Positions 21,644 through 31,326 of a DNA stretch of 64,000 nt are shown in pieces; within the stretch, counting starts at the first letter, position 1, and each line of letters starts with the position of its first letter. Source of the stretch: Ustilaginoidea virens (lineage: Eukaryota; Ascomycota; Sordariomycetes; Hypocreales; Clavicipitaceae); NCBI RefSeq assembly GCF_000687475.1, contig NC_057316.1, forward strand, positions 1,860,001 to 1,924,000, written 5' to 3'. The position numbers were made by a program, and so were the translations under genes. The notes beneath the pieces are model-generated. The model made no database searches, was not told the DNA's origin, and saw only the letters and a program-made list of their open reading frames with translations.

Positions 21644-24043
21644 ATGAGTCATCAACAGAGACACTCGGGGGCGTCCAGGCCGCTCCTTCCCATGCCGTCT
21701 CCCCCCCCTCCTTCGCGAGAGCCAAGGCAGGAAGAGCAGACGAGGCCACAGAAGCGGCCGGGCGTCAACCTGGCCTGCGACCGTGAGTTTCATTCTGCCC
21801 AGACATCAATGCCCAGACATCAGTTCTTCCCAGGCATTCTCCCCCATGGGCCCTTTTGCTTTGCACGCGCTTCGCCGGGACTAAAATCAGCCAAAACAAA
21901 CAGGATGCCGAAGTCGCAAGACTCGAGTCTGTGCCTGCCATCCGCCCTCCCTACCAATGTCAACTCCGAGCGATTCTGACTCTCTCTGAAAGTGCGATGG
22001 CCGGCGGCCTGAATGTGCCTCCTGCGCCAAGGCTGGGACGAGTTGCAGGTACACCTCGCGCGGCAATGCGCTGGCGCAGCGCTACGGCGGGCTGCGAGAA
22101 TCCTACAAATCCCTCAAGCATGCCTTTACTATTCTCTGCACCGGCTCCGAGCAAGATGCCGTCAGCGCGCTCAAGGTCATACGCGAGGCGCAAAAACAGG
22201 AGAGCCTCGCCTCTGTGCTCGCTCCCAACCCCCCCGGCTTCCATATCCCTCCTCCGCTCATGAGGCAAAGAGCAGCCTGGATGACGAGGGTTGCCTTGGA
22301 TAGGAATCAACCATCTCTTTATTCAATGATGTTGACCGCGCAGCTAGGACACCATCTCTTGCCGCTCTCAAACTGGACCTCAGTCGCCGCCGGTGACGCT
22401 TTGCTAACGCACTTGTTCAAGCTGTTCTTCACCTGGGACACAACGCTGACTCGACTGTTCCACCGCCGTCTACTCACCGAGATCATTGTCTACCGCCAGG
22501 TTGCCGAGAGGCTATATGAGAACCAGCTGGATGCCCAGTTCTGCTCCGAGCTCCTGGTCAACTCCATCCTGGCGTACGCTACGGTAGTGTCATCTAGAAA
22601 ATCCCCCGTGTGCACAAAGTCTCCGACCCGGCACTCTGACCATGTCTTCCACGAAATAAAATACAGGCATTATTTTTTGAGCCCATCCCCACGCTGAATA
22701 GCGAGGACTTTGCCCGAGAAGCACACAGCCTGCTGGACGCTCACCAGGGAGACGTCACACTGTCATTGCTCCAGGCTGTTGCCATAATGTCAACCTATGA
22801 ACAAGCCTTTGGAGACGGAAAAAAACTGGCAAGCCTGTGGTCGAGATACCTGATCCATTTGCCCATGGTTAACGCCCGCTTTCTACAAAGCCTGACGCCG
22901 GGACACTACGTGCGGCACACAAAGGCGCAGCAAGCGATATCGCTTGGACTCAGCGGACTGTACTGCTTCAACATGTAAGGCGACTTTGCCATGTCAACCT
23001 TGGCGCGGGACCGGAGCGGTTGGTTGGGGAATGTCGAAGCGGCTCGCTGACTTGACGGTAGCAAGACTTGTGTCATTGCAGCCACTAACGTGCCAAGGGG
23101 TTGGGCAGCGCAACTGCTTTCCACAGACGGCAATGAGCCATCCGACCTAGTACAAGTGGTTGAGCGGTTGTGGACTCCGTATCCCATCTCGAACCAACCG
23201 CAGATATCCTACGCTGCCGAAGCCCTCGTGGTTGAATACACCTTGGTTCGCTTGGTGGCCGAATGCCTGGACATTGCTTACAGCAACAGGACTGCTCTAA
23301 TGCCCGACCATAGTAGCGCCAAGAACATATATAGTCGGCTACGCAAATGGCACGAGCTGAATGCTCAGAGGTTCCAAGGACAAGGTTCCGTCATTCCGTC
23401 GTGGATTGCTATTCTGTGCGTCTTTTTCCCCTTCACGCTGCCGAAATGATTTTACGCTTCGTCAAAAAAAAAAAAAAAAGAAAAAGGAGAGAGAGAAACA
23501 AGGAAAAGGAAAATATGACTGACAGGCAGCAGGGTCCTCTACCACTGCGGTAGCATACGTCTTCTCGAACCATTCGTTTCTCTCCCGTTTATCCAATTCC
23601 GCGATCACATGAATGCCGCTGTGCTCTGCCAAATGCACAGCGAAGCCATCATCCTGGCACTCACGAGAAGCAAGGACGTCCTGTCGGCGCGGCATGACTT
23701 TTGGCTGTCGTACGCCTGCAGCCTCGCTGTCAAACACTTGCTGCTGAGAAGCGAGGCCGCTGGGCCGGGCGAAGATTACCTCTGGAGAGGCTGCGAGCTG
23801 CTTTACCTGGCTGGACAGTACATTCCGGAGGCGAACCGAATCATGACGGACATTGGCAAGATTGCCGCCCGGAAGGGCCTAACCCTGTCAAAGAGAGTGT
23901 GGGGGCTTCTCCAGGCCAGTACCGTGAGCGTACGGAATACCGTCATTGGGAATACGTCGTATGTGAACCTGCTGGCGGGCAACCTGGGCCTGTCGCCAGC
24001 TGGTAGGATCGTCTTTAAGCGCGGGATTGAAACGATTGAGTGA
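21644..24043 (+). CDS. Zn2Cys6 fungal transcription factor, six exons
   Basis: Nuclear DNA-binding regulator. Exons 21644-21782, 21904-21926, 21993-22583, 22667-22974, 23062-23415 and 23533-24043 give 641 residues with every junction in phase. The binuclear zinc cluster is at residues 45-72 (C45, C48, C55, C62, C65, C72; spacing CX2CX6CX6CX2CX6C) and is assembled from three exons, the middle one only 23 nt. The long C-terminal part is helical with no other motif I can name and fits the fungal-specific regulatory domain. Donors are GTGAGT, GTCTGT, GTAGTG, GTAAGG and GTGCGT; most acceptors are preceded by CTGAC branch sites. The 5' limit is the first ATG after an A-rich leader. Target genes are unknown; the amidohydrolase-like gene is nearest. 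Confidence 0.9.
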
Positions 24044-25385
24044 TGCAAGGTTGTGTGAGCTGCAGGTCTGTAGGGTAGGCTTGAACGGGGGGGAGTTTTC
24101 GATATAAAGAGGAGCAAGAGTAGTACTACTAGACTGTTGTGGTATAACAAGAGAGGCTTCACTTGGTGTGGGGTTGCTTTTTTTCAGAGCGGCATAGGCC
24201 AGGAGTATCACGAGAAGTAAGAATAAAAGAACTGGGACAATAGGAAAATAGGAACACTACGAGTATGTCAGAGCAGAAGGAGTGATTTGAGCATGTGCTG
24301 ATGAAAATATCGAGTATCGAGAGCAGTAAGAGTAAAAAGAACAAGGATAATTATAATTCTTATCACGAGTACTATGAAGTTGCAAGCAACAAAGAGCGTC
24401 CCAATGCTGGATTACCACCACCACATGGAGACTTTGCTCGTTGCAACAGATTCAATCAAATTATCCCAGGCGGAAGACATGTCAGGAAGTGCCATGAGGC
24501 AAGAGTAATGCTACTATAGAGCTGATGGCAAAATTGCTGGCATCTATCCGGTTTCTACGTAGCCTGACGCTCGATTTCGATATCCTGCAGGGGCTTGTGC
24601 TGTAAGGTCTACATACGGATGTACAGGCAACAAGAGCATGGGCAGTAAATTAAGAACATTGCCAGCATCAAAGGGTATTGAGACCAATGAGAACATGAGG
24701 GTGATGCGAACATGCGGCGAACCATTGATTTACAGATGATGATGAACCTCTGCCTCTCGCCTGCGTGTCGGTTTCTTCATCAGTCATGACCAATAAGTCA
24801 GTGGCAGTGGCAGTGGCAGTGGCATTTGCGTTGCATCCAGGCCGTCGTCAGGGACAAGGTCTGGGTGCGTGAAGATGCTCGCAGCCGTGGAGCCTCCGGT
24901 TGGAGCAAAGGCATTCATTCCCTGCGCGTCGACAGGTGACAGGATTCCCCAGGCAGGTGGGTGCAGCTGCAACGGGCTTGCCGCGGAGCCGAGGGCGTGG
25001 CCCCACGCAGCCAGGGGCTCGGGCCGTGTGATTGGCCAGGCACCGGTTACTGTGCCTGGGTGCCTGCACGCTGCACGCTACGCTACATAGTACACGCTAG
25101 GCCATCCAGAGCTTGCCCTTTGCCAAGGGGTCGCCAGAAATTTCCCGCTGTCGATGCCCTTTTTCCCCTTCCTCCTTTGACTTTGATCCCAAAGCTGCCG
25201 ACGCATCGCGGATCCCGCGACATTCCCCTGCATCGCCGACAACCCCGATGGTCTCTTGGGGCTCAGCACGTCGGCCCAAGCACCCCTCCCACCAACGCCG
25301 CTCGACCACGGTCGCCCTGTCAAAGCCTTGCCCTCCCCCTCTTCCAACAACCCGAGGCTGCCCGCCAGCTCCAGGCGTGCGTGGC
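24044..25385. other. intergenic, no gene seen
   Basis: A+T-rich up to about 24700, then GC-rich. A GTGGCA hexamer repeats four times at about 24800-24825. The 3' part may encode the unresolved N-terminus of the next gene. Confidence 0.45.
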
Positions 25386-26177
25386 ATGCGAATCCCATCG
25401 CCGGCGGCCAAACGCGCCGACGGCACCGCCATCTGGGCCACCCCGCACGACAGCTACTCGTCGTCGGTCGGCGTCCTCGGATGCAAGATCAACACCGACC
25501 GCGTGGCCTACTGGCCGCAGCCCGTCGACTGCGACGGCATCTGCGTGTCGGTGCGGTACCAGGACCGCCAGGTCTACCTCCTGCGCGTCGACCAGTCCGG
25601 CGGCGCCCACGACATGAGCTACGACGCGTGGAACTACCTCTACACGGGCGAGCCGGCCACCGAGAAGCCCGCGGCGGGCGGCGCCGTCGAGATGCACTAC
25701 ACGCCCGTCGACGCGTCCCACTGCGCGCCGCTCATCCACACGGAGCACCACCGGCTGCCCTTGAGCGCCGCCAACAGCATGAACTTCCTGGCCAGCTGCC
25801 TGGAGCGGCCCGCCAGCTGGGTCGCCAGCAACTACGTCCTGTTCAACATTGACGACCCCATCTGCACGCTGGGGCTGGACGAGCAGTGCAGCCTGGACTG
25901 GCCGGGCGCCAACCAGCCGTCCTGCCCGCACGTCCTGGGGGAGCAGACGGTGCTGAGGGACGAGCCCGTCTACAACATCCAGTACCCGAGCGGGAAGAGG
26001 GTGCTGGCGTCGTCGGGCGCGTCGGGCGCGCCTGTCCCGGGCAGCGGCGGCAGCGGAAAGGACGAGGAGAATGCTGCTGCTGCTGCTGCTGCTGCTGTCG
26101 CGAGGGGGCTGCTGCGGGGGAGGCATGGCGGGCGACTTTTGCTGGGCATGGTGATTTGCGCTCTTTTTGCTGCATAG
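25386..26177 (+). CDS. conserved-looking fungal extracellular protein, N-terminus unresolved
   Basis: The core from MRIPSPAAKR onward reads as an extracellular protein: a KR processing-type site, then about ten cysteines spread over 200 residues, with phrases such as LGCKINTDRVAYWP and SYDAWNYL that I believe recur in uncharacterised secreted proteins of filamentous ascomycetes. The C-terminus has an Ala run coded by a GCT repeat, a basic patch and a final hydrophobic stretch (LLLGMVICALFAA), the layout of a GPI-anchor signal. No signal peptide is visible directly upstream; the same frame stays open back to 25113 but is Pro/Ser/Arg-rich, so either an unseen 5' exon supplies the signal or the start is later than the frame suggests. 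I give the conservative start. The function is unknown. Confidence 0.62.
   Translation: MRIPSPAAKRADGTAIWATPHDSYSSSVGVLGCKINTDRVAYWPQPVDCDGICVSVRYQDRQVYLLRVDQSGGAHDMSYDAWNYLYTGEPATEKPAAGGAVEMHYTPVDASHCAPLIHTEHHRLPLSAANSMNFLASCLERPASWVASNYVLFNIDDPICTLGLDEQCSLDWPGANQPSCPHVLGEQTVLRDEPVYNIQYPSGKRVLASSGASGAPVPGSGGSGKDEENAAAAAAAAVARGLLRGRHGGRLLLGMVICALFAA
26068..26096 (+). repeat. GCT repeat coding an Ala run
   Basis: About nine GCT codons inside the C-terminal region of the extracellular protein at 25386-26177. Confidence 0.8.
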
Positions 26178-26179
26178 GC

Positions 26180-26330
26180 ACGGCTTCTTCTTTTTCTTCT
26201 TCTTCTCCCTCCTCTTCTTCTTCTCCTTCCCCTTCTTCTCTTCTCTTCTTCTCCTTCCTCTTCTTCCTCTTCTTCCTCTCCTTCCTCTTCTTCTCCTCTC
26301 TTCTTCTTTCTCTTCTTGTTTTCTTGTTTT
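26180..26330. repeat. C/T-only tract after the extracellular protein gene
   Basis: A 150-base pyrimidine tract on the plus strand made of CTT, TCTTC and CCTC units, starting right after the stop codon, probably in the 3' UTR. Confidence 0.75.
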
Positions 26331-27028
26331 TCCTGGATACCCACCCTGCCCGCCTGGTGTGGTCGGCCACGCCTTGTTTTCGCGCGCACATTGCCCGAGT
26401 CCAAGTCTTGAAACAAGCCCGTCTCGGTTGGCGCATTCTGCCAAGCCACCCGCTAAATGCGAACCTTAATGGCACGTAATCTACTTCGCTTCGTTTTTGT
26501 TTTCGTTTTGCCCGGGGCCTGAAAAAAAAAATCCGTTTTGGCTAGGGGATGCCGAAAAGCGGTATGAAAGTGGAGGTTGATTGATTGGGTTCCTCAAAAA
26601 AGTTTGAAACGATTTTGCCGCGCCATCTAGAACGAGGACTCGAAAAAGGGTCTGTCTGGTGCCACTTTACTCTCCCTTCGTCCATTGCTTCCTCCTCAAA
26701 CAAGCCGCTCTGGACCGCTCGGGCCAGCCGGGCGGCGGCTGAGTGTGCATACATAGCACACGCACGAGGGGTGCGTGGTGTGTCTTGTCGTTTCAGCCAC
26801 GAGGCAAAGGCCAATTGGAACCCGCGCACGAAAACAAGACCGGGTTGCAGTGCGGCGTCGCTTTCGCGCTGGCCACTGTCCGTTTGCCCATTCGTCCATT
26901 CGTCGATCCATCCGGGCGCCCCGAAAACCTCCGGGCCTAAGCTGGCCGAGACCCATGCCCCTGGATCCCCACCCGAAGCGAAGCGAAGCGGGGGGTGGGG
27001 TGGGGGCTGCAAGCCCGGAGTCCCCAGA

Positions 27029-27097
27029 CCCACCTGCCACCTGCCACCTGCAACCTGCAACCTTGCTTGCCCCTGCCACCTGCCAACTGCCACCTAT
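27029..27097. repeat. heptamer minisatellite CACCTGC
   Basis: About nine imperfect copies of a CCACCTG/CAACCTG unit, interrupted once by TTGCTTGCCC. Confidence 0.6.
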
Positions 27098-27527
27098 CCA
27101 GGAACTGCGGGGATGCCCGCCAAAGAGGGCCAAGCCAAGCCGCCAAGGGCACACTAATCCAACACGGTACATGGCTGCACCAGCGCAACACTGCACGGGG
27201 CGCAAGTACCCCGCGCAGCTCGGCGACGACAAAGGGGCTCACGGGGCACCTCCCCGCCGTACCGACCGCCGAGCCCGACCAAGCGGGGCGCCGGTGTTCG
27301 TGTCGGCAGCCCGCAACACTCACTCGGGCCGCATATATATATATACAGGCAGGAGTTTTCATTTGCTGCGGCCAGAAAAGAACGGAAAACCCCCCCGCGC
27401 GTCCCCGTCCACTGCAGATTTCCCGATTCCCCGATTCCCAGCATCCCTTGCCCCTCGTCCCTGTCTGCCCGCTTCGCTCCGCTGAGCTGAGCCTCTACAC
27501 CAAAAAAAAAAAAAAAAAAAAAAAACC

Positions 27528-28172
27528 ATGAAGGCCTCCCCATGGGCCCTGACGGCCGCCGCCGTCGCCGCCGTCGCGTCTCCCCTCGCGGCCCTCCAAC
27601 CCCGAACCACCGCCCTGGAGGCCCTCACCGACCGCTACCTCTTTGAACTCACCCTCCCCGAATTCATGGCCGAGCGAGAAGCCCGCAACCCCGAGTCTGT
27701 GAACTGGAACTCTGACGGCTGCACCGACTCGCCCGACAACCCGTTCCACTTTCCCTTCCTGCCTGCCTGCCGGCGACACGATTTCGGCTACAACAACTAC
27801 CGCAGCCAAAACCGCTGGGCCGTGAGCGCCAAGCGCAGAATAGACGAGAACTTCCTGATGGAGTAAGTAACCCGAGGTCTAGGCTGGCGGCTTTTACGGG
27901 GCTTTGCGGGCTTTGTGGCTTACCATTTTTTTTTTTTTTTTCCCTCCCTCGGCTGTAGCCTCGACTTCCAGTGCAAATCTGTCTGGGCGACCAAGGCGTG
28001 CAAGGCTTTGGCAAGGGTGTATTACCTGGCGGTCAGGAAGTTTGGCGGCAAGGACGCTCCGCCGGGGAAGCGGGAGCTCTGGCCGCCCGCGTATGCCGAG
28101 GCCATGGCCCACTACGAGATCGAGGTCAAGAGGGCGCAGGAGCTGGGGCATTTGCCGATCCTGGAGTCATGA
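27528..28172 (+). CDS. secreted fungal/prokaryotic-type phospholipase A2
   Basis: Small secreted enzyme expected to release the sn-2 fatty acid from phospholipids. Exons 27528-27862 and 27959-28172 give 182 residues; the 96-nt intron (GTAAGT..GTAG) splits an Asp codon and restores NFLMDLDFQCKS. Signal peptide at about 1-22 (ALTAAAVAAVASPLAAL). The catalytic pair is H84-D85 in CRRHDFGYNNYR. The cysteines in CTDSPDN, FLPAC and CKSVWATKAC match the two disulfides of this group (group XIV-like). Length is typical. An A run of about 23 directly precedes the ATG, unusual for a leader. A role in lipid feeding or host interaction is possible but not shown. Confidence 0.92.
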
Positions 28173-31100
28173 GAATTGGGGACTTTGCTTTCGGCGTTCT
28201 GGGGATAGAAGATTGTATTTACACACAGGCATTTACAACGGCGCAGGGAAATACACAAGGCGAGAGTTCAAACCGCGTTGTTAAACATGATGGGTCGAAG
28301 GGACGAAAAAAAACAGCGTTTAAAGGCCCCACGATTCGTTGATTCCGGCGTGATACTCGTAGAATACGGCATCACATGGCAGAGCTGCACTGAGCTCATG
28401 AAAGACTGCACCAAGCGGGCTCGGTGCAGTCTGGCCGACGGTTCCTTCGCACCGCCATACCGCAGGTGTCCTGAGAGTCGCAGAACCTTGCCAGCAGGAA
28501 TGCTCGTCACATGGCCAGAAAGACGTGTCTCTGCGCGGGATTGCGTTGGGACATGTTGTGATGTATGGTAGGGTTGCTTACACGGCGCAGGTCTTACGTG
28601 GGTCTCTTATTCCGAGCATATGTCTAATAAGTTATATGCTATGATATAAGACAGTCTTATCATACCTTCGTCATAATTTATATATTAGGCACTAACAAGG
28701 CCTAATAATTCCTTTTCATTAACCTTCTATTTTTCTATTATTCATATATACAATTATATGCTATGAAAGCTTTGAAAATAGTAGCATTACTAGCTAATTT
28801 CCTTTATAACAAATTAAGGACTTTTACGTGCTCCTCGCTTACATACCCCACTCTGTGTGATGGGAAGAGTAATCGACCTGCCGACTTGTGCAGCCAGCGC
28901 CGAAGCGTCCCGTCACAGAAGCGGGCGAGGCAACGCGCGGCAAGCTCTGCGAAAACACGCTCACCATCGAGTGGGCCCGATGGGATTTTGCAGCGCTGCT
29001 GCCCGACGCTGGATGTTGCGAGGCTGATTTACCAGTCTGGCAGCTCTCGAGGCGCCGTCGGTCTGGTCTGCCTGCAGGATAAAATGAGACATCATCGTAT
29101 GCTTCAGGAGCGAATCAGTTTGCCGCAGGAGGAAGATTTACCGGTAAAGCGAGTTTTCCCGTTGCACGTGGCCGTTTTGATCAAGTCGTCGGTTCTGCTC
29201 GCCTATTGGGATGTTTGCCTCTTTTGATTTTTGTGCACCCGCCGAGTCGGATATGGATCCCTACGACTTTTTACAGGCAGTTCTGATGCTTCCTCAACGC
29301 ATTGGCGAATTTCGGAGTCGGAAACTGTCTGGCATGCCGCCCTGTGACCCTGGCGTTATGCATATCATTTGCTGTGTTGTCGGCTCGAGATGCGCGCAGA
29401 AAGTGCATGATACCACATATTAAGGCCTGATATTGGTCGTATTAATATTCTGTGGCGTTACTGGCGTGTTGTAAGTACTAGAGATCTCATCAAGTGAGGT
29501 GATTAAGCATGGTAGCGGATGTATGTTGGTCTTACTCTGTATGATTTGCCACGATCTAGCCAAGTATATTAGGAGCTGGCGCCCTTGACAATCATTCGTG
29601 CATGGTGAGTCGATTTCGTCAAGATAGGCACTTTACATCCAAATAAAACGACGCCAAAGGAATGGAGTGAGGCTTGAAAGAGCCCTGGAATTACAAAGGG
29701 TCTTCTGGGAGTTTCAGCCCCGGCGTAAGTAAGCAATCCCCGAGGCTCGTTTTTGTCAAGGCCATTGTTGTCTGAAAAGAAAACTGACAGACTCAGGCAA
29801 GCTGGAAACTTGACTTGGAAATTGGTCCTCTTCAAGCGGGATGGCCGCTCTCTTGTCTTTGTTCGAGACCACGAGTGAGCTCTTGGAATTCACCTTTGAT
29901 GCCCACAAAGCCCTTTTTGCAAGGAATAGCTTGACCGGTCTCTTGGGCAATGGGTATTCGTTGGTTTGGAGGCCACGATTGAGGCTTTTCGAGCATCCAC
30001 TTCGCCGCAAACGTGAATGACTCGGCACAGAAACTGCTAGTTCCCTTGCATGACGAGAAGCTTGGTCTTGTTATTCGAAATGATCATTGGCTTGTCTTGC
30101 TAGGCGTACGTATACTTGAAGCCTCCTCAAGTCTTGCACATTGAGTTTGTATCGAGTTTCAAGGAACAGAACTCTGTTTTACAGCTGTAGACGAAGTTCC
30201 AAACATCCCTTGAACCACAGGAATTTGTGGGCCGCGATGAAGAAACAGCCACCTTCGAGTAACCCGAGGGAAATGTTGCTCCCGCCATGAGACACCTCCG
30301 GTGTATTGCAAACCCGTGGAACAGCAGCGGCTTCGGGCATGCCAATGCCTCGGGATGGGTGACACCGGGGTAGGCGCGTTCGCGCTGCACAGAGGACTGG
30401 ACTTTGTAGGACTCGTTGCTCTGCCGTTTCCCAAAATGGCTTATGCGTTGGTCAGAACGGGAACCACATTTTTCGTGTGTCGCTTTCACAAGGCCATGGC
30501 AGCTGGTACATTGCAATGATCTGTCGACGCGTCGTGCAGAATGGTAGGACAATCTGGGTGAATTGACAGACGCACTCTGGGCCGATTACCACGTTGTGCC
30601 CATCACTGAGACGGTATCGACAGGGTGATGCGGCAGAGGCAGAAGAAGACGACCTAACGAACAAGGGGATAAGTGAGACCTCCAACAGTTGCTTTTCTTG
30701 AAATTAGACGGTGATGTAATTCAGTAGCATTACCATCAACCCCGTAGTCTTTATTAGATGGCGGGCGGATTTTTTGGAACAGTTGTACTTCCGACAGGCT
30801 TCTCGCCTGAGACGAAGAGTTTCCTCTGCAACGCTACAATGCTGTTTTCGTTGTCTTGAGCATCAAGGATTTAAAAACTGAACTGACGTCCAGATATTGA
30901 CCCCAAAGTTCAAACAGACCCACGTTCAATTACAGTGTCAATTACAGTACTTGTACAGTGCAACGGGACTGGACTGCCACCTGATCCAGGTGGCACCAGG
31001 TGGCAGGGGCACAGTCTGGGCTGGGGAAAGGTGGGGAAACTGCAACTGCAGCCGTGCACCTTGAACGATGGTGGGTGGCTGGGCTTGGCAGCCTAAAATT

Positions 31101-31326
31101 ATGTATCAACCTCAGGTTGAAGTAAACCTTGAAAAATTGCATCAGCCCAGTCCTTCAGAAGATAGGTAGACAACCTTTACGTCCTCTTACCAGCCCGGCT
31201 CAATGCCGCTTGGCCATCTCCCTACGTACATTTTATTCCTTCCAACTTCGCCTGTCGCTCGTTTGCAGACCACTTGAGCAGCCGCGGTGGCCGGCCCAAG
31301 GCAGCCTGCAGACTCCCGATTGCTCC
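28173..31326. other. intergenic with an A+T-rich island
   Basis: About 3.1 kb without a supported gene. The part 28617-28810 is strongly A+T-rich and contains a 13-base direct repeat, TTATATGCTATGA, at 28632 and 28754, consistent with mutated repeat DNA. ORFs of 70-150 residues further on have no recognisable domain. The last 300 bases are the promoter of the ArAE-like gene and contain two copies of CCAGGTGGCA near 30985-31003. Confidence 0.45.
28617..28810. other. A+T-rich island
   Basis: Sharp drop in G+C relative to the flanks, with a 13-base direct repeat (TTATATGCTATGA at 28632 and 28754). A repeat-induced point mutation relic is possible, but no parent element is recognisable. Confidence 0.5.

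Larger units (their letters stand above)
26178..27527. other. intergenic with pyrimidine tract and CACCTGC minisatellite
   Basis: A C/T-only tract of about 150 bases (about 26180-26330) follows the stop codon of the extracellular protein. A seven-base CACCTGC/CAACCTG array lies at about 27029-27097. An A run of about 23 ends three bases before the PLA2 ATG. No other gene seen. Confidence 0.5.

Noticed and set aside
25320..26444. 374-residue minus-strand ORF
   Set aside because: It is the antisense shadow of the extracellular protein gene and its C/T-rich 3' tract, with long Lys/Arg/Glu runs.
26775..27485. 236-residue plus-strand ORF upstream of PLA2
   Set aside because: It spans the CACCTGC minisatellite, has no domain and shows the composition of GC-rich noncoding DNA.
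13000..28200. Secondary-metabolite gene cluster around the carboxylesterase, amidohydrolase-like and Zn2Cys6 genes
   Set aside because: No polyketide, peptide, terpene or tailoring core enzyme is present, and the genes are widely spaced.
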